DNA of 64,000 nt from Rhodobacter sp. SY28-1 (lineage in GTDB: Bacteria; Pseudomonadota; Alphaproteobacteria; Rhodobacterales; Rhodobacteraceae): positions 930,001 through 994,000 of the forward strand of contig NZ_STGH01000001.1 of assembly GCF_005222785.1 (NCBI RefSeq). The letters run 5' to 3'. Shown here one piece after another: positions 52,078-59,898 of the stretch; positions within the stretch are counted from its first letter, which is position 1; every line of letters starts with the position of its first letter. The notes under the pieces were generated by a model. That model saw only the letters and a list, made by a program, of their open reading frames with translations, was not told the DNA's origin and did not search any database. A program made the translations under genes and the position numbers.

Positions 52078-52461
52078 ATGCGCAGCCTCGTCCTCATCGC
52101 CTTGTTGGCAGCTCCGGCCCAGGCCGAAGTCCCGCGCATCAGCCTGATCTTCGGCCCCGACGCCCTTAACGCCGCGCCCGAGGACATCCGGTCCGTCCGC
52201 CGGATCGACGAAGGTGACCGGGGTGCCGCGCTGGTGATCCGCCTCTCCGGCAGCTTTGACCGGCTGATGTCCGACTTGACCGCGGCCCATGTCGGCGAGA
52301 CGGGAAAGCTTCTGATCTGCAACGAGCTTGCGGTCGAGCCCTACCTGAACGCGCCGATCAACGAGGCGATGTTTGTCATCTCTGACACCGATATCGCCCG
52401 ACTCGACCGGTTGCAGGCGCTGCTGACCGGGCCGCGCTGCGCTGAAGTGCCGGACAGCTAG
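52078..52461 (+). CDS. exported protein resembling the SecD P1-head subdomain
   Basis: 127 residues, signal peptide MRSLVLIALLAAPAQA. The remaining domain (LVIRLSGSFDRLMSDLTAAHVGETGKLLICNELAVEPYLNAPINE) follows the pattern of the SecD periplasmic P1 head (FADLT..NVG..LAIVLDG.VLSAPVINEPI), so it is a stand-alone copy of that fold. Function unknown. The stop codon TAG is shared with the convergent acyltransferase in CTAG (52458-52461). Confidence 0.6.
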   Translation: MRSLVLIALLAAPAQAEVPRISLIFGPDALNAAPEDIRSVRRIDEGDRGAALVIRLSGSFDRLMSDLTAAHVGETGKLLICNELAVEPYLNAPINEAMFVISDTDIARLDRLQALLTGPRCAEVPDS

Positions 52462-53444
52462 CGGCCCTTGGCCCAGGCGCGGTAGGGCCGCTCCAGCCAA
52501 AGGGTTGCCGCGACCGACACTGCAATCGACAGCATGCCCAGCCCCAGCATCACCGGCACGGACCCATAGGGTGCGACGCCCGCCATGCGCAACAGCGTCC
52601 CCGCGACCGAAAAGACCAGAATATGCAAAAGGTAAAGCAGGTAGGACGCCTCGCCCCAGACCAGCGTCCAGCCGGGCATCCGCCAGCCGCCCGCCACCAG
52701 CGCGTAGACCAGCGCCGCCGAGGGCAGGCCCGCCACCCATTCCCGGCCCCAGGCGAACGGCAGAAGGCCCGCGACCACTGCGGCCAACCCCAGCGTTCCG
52801 ACCACCAGCGCGGGAACCGCCCCGCGCCGCCAGCCCGCCGCATGGGCCAGCGCGATCAGCCCGCCGAACAGGAACTCGATCACCCCGGAATAAAGCACCA
52901 GCCCCAGCCAGCCCGGCAGCCCCGGCGACCAGACCTTCAGCCCCTGCGTGACCAGCGCCCAGATCGCCAGCGCCAGGATCGCCCCCCGCGCGCCAAAGCG
53001 GAAGAAGGTCGCGGCAAAGACCAGGTAGAACAGGCCTTCGACCGTCAGCGTCCAGGCCACGGCCATCACCTGATCGGGCAGGGGCAGCAAGAGGGCCGAG
53101 ACCAGGAGCTGCCCGGCCGCGGGCCACTCCGACCAATCCCCGCGGATCAGCGACAGCCCGGCCAGCGCCAGCAGCGTCAGCCCCAGCGCCGCCCAATAGG
53201 GCGGAACGATCCGCCAGAACCGCTGCCGCAGGAACCAGCCCGCGCCCCGGTCCTGCCTGCCCTGCACGGCGTGAAAGATCACGAAGCCCGACAGGACGAA
53301 GAACACGTCGACCCCGGCTTCGCCGAAGCGGAACCAGCGCAGGAAACCCGGATCGTGACCCTCGGCCACTGCCGCCGCCTGCAGATGGAACAGGACGACC
53401 AGCGTGGCGGCCACCCCGCGCAGCATCTGCAAGCCACCGATCAT
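52458..53444 (-). CDS. acyltransferase 3 family membrane protein
   Basis: 328 residues with about ten helices. The family start IGGLQMLRGVAATLVVLFHLQAA with the catalytic His, then FGEAGVDVFFVLSGFVIFH and FLRQRFWRIVPPYW are typical. It O-acylates a cell-surface sugar or lipid from the cytosolic face. ATG 53444 is chosen; GTG 53450 is a possible alternative. No polysaccharide genes lie nearby. Confidence 0.87.
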   Translation of the reverse strand: MIGGLQMLRGVAATLVVLFHLQAAAVAEGHDPGFLRWFRFGEAGVDVFFVLSGFVIFHAVQGRQDRGAGWFLRQRFWRIVPPYWAALGLTLLALAGLSLIRGDWSEWPAAGQLLVSALLLPLPDQVMAVAWTLTVEGLFYLVFAATFFRFGARGAILALAIWALVTQGLKVWSPGLPGWLGLVLYSGVIEFLFGGLIALAHAAGWRRGAVPALVVGTLGLAAVVAGLLPFAWGREWVAGLPSAALVYALVAGGWRMPGWTLVWGEASYLLYLLHILVFSVAGTLLRMAGVAPYGSVPVMLGLGMLSIAVSVAATLWLERPYRAWAKGR

Positions 53445-53567
53445 CCGCACCGCCCCACACTGACCGGCGCGATGTTGCCCGGCACCCGTCCCAAGTCAAC
53501 CGACCGATTGCGCTTTCCTTGCGGCCCGGGCTCGGCGACAAAGGGGCAACCGTGCCCCGGAGGCCCC

Positions 53568-54308
53568 ATGCCCGCTGATACCCGTACCCCGCGCCTTGCC
53601 GTCCTGATCGACGCGGACAACATCCCCGCCCGCCACATCGAAGCGGTGCTGGACGAAATCGCCGGACTGGGTGAGCCTTCCGTCCGTCGGGTCTATGGCG
53701 ACTGGTCGTCCTCCGCCCTGTCGCAATGGAAGGAAAAGGCCCGCAGCCTGGGCCTGGTGATGCACCAGCAGTCCGCCAACACCAAGGGCAAGAACGCCAG
53801 CGACATCGGCCTTGTCATCGACGCGATGGACATCCTGCACGCCGGCAAGGTCGACGGCTTCGTCCTCGTCTCCTCGGACAGCGATTTCACCCGCCTCGCC
53901 TCCCGCATCCGCGAGGACGGGCTGCAGGTGATAGGCGTGGGCGAGAAGAAGACCCCGGAATCGCTAAGGAACGTCTGCAACCGCTTCCTCTTCCTCGAAA
54001 ACCTCACCGCCGCGCCCGAAGCCGTCGATGCCCCCACACCGGCGAAACCCGCGACTTCGCCGGCCAAGGCAGAAAAGGACCCGCCCTCCAAGGCGATCCC
54101 GCTGATCCTGGCCGCGATGAAGAAGATCGGGATCGAGGAGGACAGCTATCCCCTCGGCCAGCTTGGCCAGGTCCTGACCCAGCTTTACCCCGACTTCGAC
54201 AGCCGCAGCTATGGCAGCGCGCGGCTGTCCGACCTGTTGAAACGCACCGGCCGTTTCGACGTGCAGAAGGGCGACGGCAGTCAGCTCATGGTCCGCGACA
54301 AGGCGTGA
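53568..54308 (+). CDS. NYN-domain (PIN-like) protein with OST-HTH/LOTUS C-terminus
   Basis: 246 residues. The N-terminal NYN/LabA domain opens LAVLIDADNIPARHIEAVLDEI, and the acidic residues in KNASDIGLVIDAMDIL and VLVSSDSDFTRLASRIREDG are those of a predicted metal-dependent RNase. A Pro/Ala/Lys linker leads to a LOTUS-type winged helix (LILAAMKKIGIEEDSYPLGQLGQVL...YGSARLSDLLKRTGRFDV). A ribosome site GGAGG precedes the ATG. The stop codon falls inside a 14-bp tandem repeat. Confidence 0.85.
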   Translation: MPADTRTPRLAVLIDADNIPARHIEAVLDEIAGLGEPSVRRVYGDWSSSALSQWKEKARSLGLVMHQQSANTKGKNASDIGLVIDAMDILHAGKVDGFVLVSSDSDFTRLASRIREDGLQVIGVGEKKTPESLRNVCNRFLFLENLTAAPEAVDAPTPAKPATSPAKAEKDPPSKAIPLILAAMKKIGIEEDSYPLGQLGQVLTQLYPDFDSRSYGSARLSDLLKRTGRFDVQKGDGSQLMVRDKA

Positions 54309-54350
54309 AGTCCGAGGCGTGAAGACCCGGGCGTGAAGTTCGGGGCGTGA
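54302..54350 (+). repeat. 14-bp tandem repeat, three and a half copies
   Basis: Units GGCGTGAAGTCCGA, GGCGTGAAGACCCG, GGCGTGAAGTTCGG, then GGCGTGA. The first unit contains the stop codon of the NYN gene; the last reaches within 4 bp of the convergent LysR gene. It is too short and too regular for CRISPR and fills the whole gap between the two genes. Confidence 0.7.
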
Positions 54351-54354
54351 CGCC

Positions 54355-55218
54355 TCAAAAGATCGTCTGCAGCCAGCCCGCGAAGGCCTCCACCACCGGA
54401 CGGCGGGGACCCCGCGGCAGGACCGCCGCATAGGTCACCACTGGCAATCCGGACAGGGGCAGGCGGACCAGCCGTCCCGCCTCCAGATCCGCCCGACAGA
54501 TGATCTCGGTCGCGGTGCCCGCCCCCAGACCCTGGCGGCAGGCCGACATTTCCAGATGCGGGCTGCCGACTTCGACGCGCTTGAGGCGCGACACATCGAG
54601 GCCCGCGCCCTGGACCTCGATCAGGTCCAGATGCTTGTCCGCACCGATCACCCAGGGCATGTCCTGCGGGGAAAGGCCCGACTGCGCCAGCGACGGCGCA
54701 CAGACCGCGATGACCTGCGACCGGCAAAGCGGGCGGATCTCCTCGTCTGGCCCCTCGACCCAGCCGTCCGACAAGGCCCGGATCGCCATGTCGAACCCGT
54801 CCCGCGCCAGGTCGATCTTGGCGGGGCTGGGCGACAAGGCCACTTCCACGCCCGGATGCTGCGCCCAGAAGCCCGGAAGACGCGGCATGACGTAGGTTTC
54901 CGCAATGAACGTGGTTGTCGTAACCCGCACCACCCGCCGCGCCTCGGACCGGCGCAGCGCCTCCACCCCGCTGGCAATGGTGCCGAACCCGTCCGCAAGG
55001 CTGCGCGCCAGTGCCGCGCCCGCTTCGGTCAGCGCGACGGTCCGCCCCGCCCGCTGCACAAGCTGCACCCCCAATTCCGCCTCCAACCCGCGCACGGCCT
55101 GTGTCACCGCCGCATGGGTCACGTTCAGCATGCGCCCGGCCTCGGCAAAGCTGCCGCTGCGGGCGGTGGCGTCAAAGGCCCGCAAGGCCGAAAGGGATGG
55201 CAGGTCGCGCCAGCGCAT
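54355..55218 (-). CDS. LysR family transcriptional regulator
   Basis: 287 residues. The N-terminal winged HTH (LSALRAFDATARSGSFAEAGRMLNVTHAAVTQAVRGLEAELGVQLVQR) resembles the GcvA/AmpR branch; the effector domain follows (VTTTTFIAETYVMPRLPGFWAQHPGVEVALS). It is divergent from a tiny gene at 55316, 97 bp away, which may be its target. Confidence 0.9.
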   Translation of the reverse strand: MRWRDLPSLSALRAFDATARSGSFAEAGRMLNVTHAAVTQAVRGLEAELGVQLVQRAGRTVALTEAGAALARSLADGFGTIASGVEALRRSEARRVVRVTTTTFIAETYVMPRLPGFWAQHPGVEVALSPSPAKIDLARDGFDMAIRALSDGWVEGPDEEIRPLCRSQVIAVCAPSLAQSGLSPQDMPWVIGADKHLDLIEVQGAGLDVSRLKRVEVGSPHLEMSACRQGLGAGTATEIICRADLEAGRLVRLPLSGLPVVTYAAVLPRGPRRPVVEAFAGWLQTIF

Positions 55219-55315
55219 GACGTAAGCTCAGCTTTCGTTCCAGCTATTTTCCTGATTCGAAGTATCGCAGGTTTTCTGGCATTCCAAAGGGGCAATCCAC
55301 TTTGGGACGAAAGCC

Positions 55316-55513
55316 ATGCACGGCGTCAACCTCGACCTTCTCCGCGCCACCGTCCGCCCGACGGACCGCCATGCCCACCACAAGTCAGACCATCTGGCTG
55401 ACCTGCGCGAAGCCCGCCGCCAGCACTGGCTGGACCGCTTCGCCCGCGTGCGCGCCCTCTTCGACCAGCATCGCGCACCCGCACCGCAACCCTGCCCCGA
55501 ACAAGCCCCCTGA
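55316..55513 (+). CDS. small unknown protein divergent from the LysR gene
   Basis: A 65-residue hydrophilic protein rich in His/Arg/Asp (MHGVNLDLLRATVRPTDRHA, then SDHLADLREARRQHWLDRF and a Pro-rich end). Conserved-looking start and divergence from a LysR regulator support it, but the ribosome site is weak and no family is known. The 113 bp after it include an Arg/Gly-type palindrome (GGGGCGGCGCCCCGGGG) near 55550 and nothing else. Confidence 0.45.
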   Translation: MHGVNLDLLRATVRPTDRHAHHKSDHLADLREARRQHWLDRFARVRALFDQHRAPAPQPCPEQAP

Positions 55514-55626
55514 TTTGCCCATGTGCAAAATACTCCGGGGTCCGGGGCGGCGCCCCGGGGGGATCACCGGGTGCATCGCCAGACAACCGCGAAGCGACGA
55601 GGAGGCGCAGCCACAACGAGGAGCCG

Positions 55627-56109
55627 TCATTCCACCTCGACCGTGACCCAGGTCTCGAAACAGACCCCGTTCGCCAGCGCCATCACCCCGATCGTCGCCC
55701 GGCCCCCAAGGCCCCGCTCGGGACCGAAGACCTCGACAAACAGGTCCGACAGGCCGGATGACACCTTGTGCACCTCCTCGAACTCCGGCGAGCAGACGAC
55801 AAAGTTCAGGCTGCGCACGATCCCCTTCACCCGGTCCAGCGACCCCACCGCCTGCCGGATGCCGCCCAGCACGTTCAGTCCCGTCCGCCGCGCCGCCTGA
55901 TAGCCTTCTTCGACCGTCACATTGGCTCCCAGACGCCCCTTGTGCGTGATCTCCGTGCCCTGCTGCGCCACATGGCCGGACAGGAACAGCAGGCTCCCGA
56001 CCCGGTGAAAGGGTTTCATCGTGCCGTAGTCCGCGCCGTAATAGCCGTCGCGGTCAAAGTCGGGGATGTCGAGGCCCATCCGGATGGCCAGGCTTTCGGG
56101 TGTGGTCAT
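55627..56109 (-). CDS. RidA family protein (enamine/imine deaminase-like)
   Basis: 160 residues, longer than classic RidA (about 130). It shows GSLLFLSGHVAQQG, ANVTVEEGYQAARRTGLNVLGGIRQAVGSLD, and LSDLFVEVFGPERGLGGRATIGVMALANGVCFETWVTVEV, the usual trimer-interface and active-site blocks, with the Arg in GRATIGV. The subgroup (YjgF-like, long form) probably removes reactive enamines or acts on an unknown acid. ATG 56109 follows AAGGAG. Confidence 0.85.
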   Translation of the reverse strand: MTTPESLAIRMGLDIPDFDRDGYYGADYGTMKPFHRVGSLLFLSGHVAQQGTEITHKGRLGANVTVEEGYQAARRTGLNVLGGIRQAVGSLDRVKGIVRSLNFVVCSPEFEEVHKVSSGLSDLFVEVFGPERGLGGRATIGVMALANGVCFETWVTVEVE

Positions 56110-56175
56110 GGCAGTCTCCTTCGCCGCCAACCTGCCCCGCCGGGCGATTCGCCGCCATGGTTAATCGGGCGCAGC

Positions 56176-56228
56176 GCATACGCGCGTATGCATCCGATGT
56201 AGACGCGCCATAGACGTGATGTAGACGC
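56176..56228. promoter_or_regulatory. 16-bp palindrome and 22-bp-spaced repeat between ridA-like and LLM genes
   Basis: GCATACGCGCGTATGC (56176-56191) is a perfect palindrome. GATGTAGACGC occurs at 56196 and again at 56218, 22 bp (two helix turns) apart, with a partial copy between. They lie in the 261-bp divergent gap and look like operator sites for one or two regulators. Confidence 0.45.
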
Positions 56229-56370
56229 CCGGATCGGCGCGGCCTGCAGCAATTAATCCAGCGTCCGCAAGCACTTGCGCCATCCCGTGCGCCTTTGAAC
56301 CGCACCTCTCTCCAAATCCGCATTCATTTCCCGTCAACCACTCCCTACCTTGGCGGCAAAGGAGCATCCC

Positions 56371-57408
56371 ATGACCCATGTTTCCCTCGGCCTCGACACG
56401 TTCGGCGACGTTTCGCACGGGCAGGACGGCAAGCCGCAACAGATGGACGTGACCCTGCGCGAGGTCCTGGACCAGGCCACGCTCGCCGATGAAATTGGCA
56501 TCGATTTCATTGGTTTGGGCGAACACCACCGCGCCGACTTCGCGATTTCCGCGCCGGAAATCGTGCTGGCCGCCATCGCGGGCCGGACCCATCGCATCAA
56601 GCTTGGCACCGCCGTCACGGTCCTGTCGACCGACGACCCGGTTCGCGTGTTCCAGCGGTTTTCCACCCTGAACGCGCTGTCCAACGGCCGGGCCGAGCCG
56701 ATCCTGGGGCGCGGGTCCTTCACCGAAAGCTATCCGCTGTTCGGCCACGACCTGCAGGACTATGACCAGCTTTTCGAGGAACGCCTTGAAATCTTTGCGA
56801 AACTCCTGCGCGAACCCCGCATCACCTGGTCAGGCCAGACCCGGAGCCCGCTGAACAACCAGCCGGTTTTCCCGACTCTTGGCCAGCCGATGACCACCTG
56901 GGTCGGCGTCGGCGGGTCCCCGGAAAGCGTGGTCCGCGTGGTCCGGCAGGACCTGCAACTGATGCTTGCCATCATCGGCGGCGACGCCTCGCGCTTCGCC
57001 CCTTACGTCGATCTTTACCAGCGCGCCTGCGCGCAACTGGGTAAACCCCTGCGCCCAATCGGCGTCCACTCCCCCGGCTTTGTCGCGGAAAGCGATGAAA
57101 TCGCACAGGAAAAGCTCTGGCCGCACTACGCCGACATGTTCGGCCGGATCGGGCGTGAGCGTGGTTGGCCCCCGGTGACCAAGGATCGCTACCTTAACGA
57201 AGTCCACCACGGTGCGCTCTATGTTGGCAGCCCGGAAACGGTAGCGCGGAAGATCGCACGGACGGTGAAGGTGTTGGGGATCCAGCGGTTCGACATGAAG
57301 TACTCGACCGGCCCGATGCCGCATGGCGACCTGATGGAGTGCATCCGGCTTTACGGTGAGAAGGTCATTCCGATGGTGCAGGACATGCTGGCGGACCAGG
57401 CCGCCTGA
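56371..57408 (+). CDS. LLM class flavin-dependent oxidoreductase (putative FMN-dependent luciferase-like)
   Basis: 345 residues. The bacterial-luciferase-like TIM barrel is seen in GIDFIGLGEHHRADFAISAPEIVLAAIAGRTHRIKLGTAVTVLST, RFSTLNALSNGRAEPILGRGSF and YDQLFEERLEIFAKLL. It resembles the Atu2307/SP_0267 subgroup. It probably uses FMNH2 or NADPH/FMN to oxidise a small substrate, which is unknown. Ribosome site AAAGGAG precedes the ATG. It is divergent from the RidA gene, a frequent pairing for degrading reactive intermediates (inferred). Confidence 0.87.
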   Translation: MTHVSLGLDTFGDVSHGQDGKPQQMDVTLREVLDQATLADEIGIDFIGLGEHHRADFAISAPEIVLAAIAGRTHRIKLGTAVTVLSTDDPVRVFQRFSTLNALSNGRAEPILGRGSFTESYPLFGHDLQDYDQLFEERLEIFAKLLREPRITWSGQTRSPLNNQPVFPTLGQPMTTWVGVGGSPESVVRVVRQDLQLMLAIIGGDASRFAPYVDLYQRACAQLGKPLRPIGVHSPGFVAESDEIAQEKLWPHYADMFGRIGRERGWPPVTKDRYLNEVHHGALYVGSPETVARKIARTVKVLGIQRFDMKYSTGPMPHGDLMECIRLYGEKVIPMVQDMLADQAA

Positions 57409-57412
57409 TCAG

Positions 57413-57441
57413 CGTAGGGTGGGCGACACGCCCACCTTACG
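57413..57441. repeat. REP-like palindrome supplying the trhO stop codon
   Basis: CGTAGG-GTGGGCG-ACA-CGCCCAC-CTTACG (29 bp), 4 bp after the LLM stop. On the minus strand CGTAAG holds the TAA stop of trhO (57437-57439). It has the same core as the element at 20843 and may terminate both convergent genes. Confidence 0.65.
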
Positions 57442-58348
57442 ATGAGGAAAACCCCAGATGCTGTGTGCCGCGCTTGGCGGACAGCAACATCTGGTGGTGG
57501 CGCTCCCGGAATCGCTCACGGTCCGCTGCGGAATACTCGTTCACGCAAGCCGGGCAGCAGACCCCGTCCTCATAACTGGGGTGCGCCTGCTCCGCCTCGG
57601 TCACCGGCCTCCGGCACGCCCCGCAGGACTTCAGGCCGCCGGGTTGCAGCCCATGCCCGACCGAGACCCGGTCGTCGAAGACAAAGCACTGACCCTGCCA
57701 GAGGCTGGCCTCCTCCGGCACCTCTTCCAGGTATTTCAGGATCCCCCCCTTCAGGTGGAATACCTGGTTAACCCCTTGACCCAGAAGATAATTCGTCGAC
57801 TTCTCGCAGCGGATGCCCCCGGTGCAGAACATCGCGATCCGCTTGCCCTGAAAGCGGTCGCGGTTCGCCTGCCACCAGTCCGGAAACTCGCCAAAGGCCC
57901 GTGTCCCCGGGTCCACCGCGCCCTGAAACGTCCCGATGGCGACCTCGTAATCGTTGCGGGTGTCGATCACCACGGTCTCGGGGTCCGAAATCAGCGAGTT
58001 CCAGTCCCGGGCCGAGACGTAGTTCCCCACCCGAGCCAATGGGTCCACATCGGGCTGCCCCATGGTCACGATCTCGCGCTTCAGCTTCACCTTCATCCGC
58101 CCGAAAGGCATTGAGTCGGCGAAGCTTTCCTTCCACTCCAGCCCGGCACACCCCGGCAACGCCCGGATCGCCGCAAGCGCCGCGTCGATCCCCTCCCGCG
58201 TCCCGGCGATGGTCCCGTTGATCCCCTCGGGCGCGAGCAGAAGCGAGCCCTTCACCCCGTGTGAAACGCAGACTTCCGCAAGTCCCGGCTTCAGCGCGGC
58301 GGGGTCGGGAAAGCGGGTGAAATGATAAAGGGCAGCAACCGTCAGCAT
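57437..58348 (-). CDS. trhO: tRNA uridine-34 hydroxylase, rhodanese family
   Basis: 303 residues, forms 5-hydroxyuridine at tRNA position 34 in an O2-dependent way (TrhO/YceA). N-terminal VAALYHFTRFPDPAALKPGL and GSLLLAPEGINGTIAGTREG; rhodanese domain with DWNSLISDPETVVIDTRNDYEVAIG and the active Cys in AMFCTGGIRCEKST; a C-terminal Cys-rich segment (KSCGACRRPV, VCCPACVNEY) that probably binds zinc. The stop codon lies in a dispersed palindromic repeat. Confidence 0.92.
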   Translation of the reverse strand: MLTVAALYHFTRFPDPAALKPGLAEVCVSHGVKGSLLLAPEGINGTIAGTREGIDAALAAIRALPGCAGLEWKESFADSMPFGRMKVKLKREIVTMGQPDVDPLARVGNYVSARDWNSLISDPETVVIDTRNDYEVAIGTFQGAVDPGTRAFGEFPDWWQANRDRFQGKRIAMFCTGGIRCEKSTNYLLGQGVNQVFHLKGGILKYLEEVPEEASLWQGQCFVFDDRVSVGHGLQPGGLKSCGACRRPVTEAEQAHPSYEDGVCCPACVNEYSAADRERFRERHHQMLLSAKRGTQHLGFSSS

Positions 58349-58447
58349 GGCTCCCCTTTGCGCCCATCCCCCCGAAATTTCAAGCGCTTCGCTTGACGCA
58401 CCCCGGACCCACCCTTACGCAAGGGGAAACACCACGGGGAGGCCGCC

Positions 58448-59053
58448 ATGAAACCCGCAACGGATGCGTTGATCGTGATCGACGTGCAGAACGACTTCTG
58501 CCCCGGCGGCGCGTTGGCCGTGGCGGGGGGCGACGAAATCATCAGCCGGATCAACGGGTTGATGGGGGATTTCGCCACGGTGGTCCTGACGCAGGACTGG
58601 CACCCGGCCAATCATGCCTCGTTCGCCGCGAACCATCCCGGGGCCGAGCCGTTCAGCCTGACGACCATGCCCTACGGCCCCCAGGTCCTGTGGCCGACGC
58701 ATTGCGTGCAGGGGACAGCGGGGGCGGAGTTCCACAAGGACCTCCGCACGGATCCCGCCCAGCTTGTCATCCGCAAGGGCTTTCGGCCCGAGATCGACAG
58801 CTATTCGGCCTTCTTCGAGAATGACCACAATACGCCCACGGGCCTTGAGGGCTATCTTCGCAGCCGGGGGGTGACGGCACTGACGCTGGTCGGCCTCGCC
58901 ACGGATTACTGCGTCGCCTATTCCGCGCTGGATGCGGCACGCCTGGGGTTCAATGTGACGGTCCTTGAGGGCGCGACCCGGGCCATCGACCTGAACGGCT
59001 CGCTCGCAGCAGCGCGGGCCGAGATGCAGGCTGCGGGTGTGCGCCTGACATGA
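58448..59053 (+). CDS. pncA: nicotinamidase
   Basis: 201 residues; converts nicotinamide to nicotinate for NAD salvage. Catalytic Asp in IVIDVQNDFCPGGALAV, Lys in LVIRKGFRP and Cys in LVGLATDYCVAYSALDA; the metal site DWHPANHASF is present. The next gene overlaps by ATGA, and pncB follows it, so the salvage steps are grouped. Confidence 0.94.
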   Translation: MKPATDALIVIDVQNDFCPGGALAVAGGDEIISRINGLMGDFATVVLTQDWHPANHASFAANHPGAEPFSLTTMPYGPQVLWPTHCVQGTAGAEFHKDLRTDPAQLVIRKGFRPEIDSYSAFFENDHNTPTGLEGYLRSRGVTALTLVGLATDYCVAYSALDAARLGFNVTVLEGATRAIDLNGSLAAARAEMQAAGVRLT

Positions 59054-59805
59054 CCCGGGCAGGCTGCCTTGCGCTTGTCCTCTTTGGTCTTGCACGGGCC
59101 CCTGCAGCCTTTGCCGAATCGACCTGCGCTTCCCACCCCTATGCGGAAGCCACCGGTGCGCTGTCGGACTTGTCAGACCGACTGGACCGGACGGTTGCGG
59201 CTTTCCCGTCACTGGAACGGGCGCTGAAGCAGCAGGCGCCCGTCCTGTGTCTGGATGACGGGTTGGTCGAGGAGCAAGGCTACTATGAGCCGAAGACGAA
59301 CCGCATCGTCCTGAACTCCAGGCTCGACCAGGACTTCCAACTGGCCATCCTGCTGCACGAGATCCGGCATCTGGAGCAGTTTGATCGGGGCTATTGCCCG
59401 ACAATTGCTGACAGGCTTTCGGACTACATCCGCGTCCGACTGGCACTTGAGGCGGACGCCTCGGCGATCGGGGTCTTTACTGCCTGGAAGCTGCGTGAGG
59501 GTGGAGATCCCGGGCCTTGGGACAGCCTGTCTACCTGGCCGACGCATGATGACCTGGTCAGCCGTTTTGCCGACGAAATCGCCGCGGGAGCGGACGAGGT
59601 GGCCGCAACTTCGGCAACCTTCGCTCAGTGGTTTGAACGGGCGGAGCGGCGCGAGATCTACACATTCGCGATCTGTTCGAACTATCTGGACGCACTGGAC
59701 CGCGAGAAGGTGGACCCGGGGGCAAAGACCGTTCCGCCTGACTTCGCCAGCCTGCTGTGCAGGATGCCTGACGGACGTCCCTACGATTGCACTATACCGC
59801 CATGA
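59050..59805 (+). CDS. exported DUF6782-like protein with HExxH zinc-protease motif
   Basis: 251 residues, signal peptide (MTRAGCLALVLFGLARAPAAFA). It contains ILLHEIRHLEQFDRGYCP, an HEIRH motif as in zincin metallopeptidases, preceded by PKTNRIVLNSRLDQDFQLA. Six cysteines suggest a periplasmic, disulphide-bonded protein. I match it to DUF6782 only from memory. It sits between pncA (4-bp overlap) and pncB (93 bp), with no evident link to NAD metabolism. Confidence 0.65.
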   Translation: MTRAGCLALVLFGLARAPAAFAESTCASHPYAEATGALSDLSDRLDRTVAAFPSLERALKQQAPVLCLDDGLVEEQGYYEPKTNRIVLNSRLDQDFQLAILLHEIRHLEQFDRGYCPTIADRLSDYIRVRLALEADASAIGVFTAWKLREGGDPGPWDSLSTWPTHDDLVSRFADEIAAGADEVAATSATFAQWFERAERREIYTFAICSNYLDALDREKVDPGAKTVPPDFASLLCRMPDGRPYDCTIPP

Positions 59806-59898
59806 TGCACAGGAACCGGGCGGACCGGCTTGGCTGGGCTGATCAGGCATTGGACAAGACTACAACCCGCGACAGCGGTTCGAGGTGAGGAATAGGCA

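Noticed and set aside
54302-54350. CRISPR array
   Set aside because: Units of 14 bp without spacers are a simple tandem repeat; no cas genes occur in the window.
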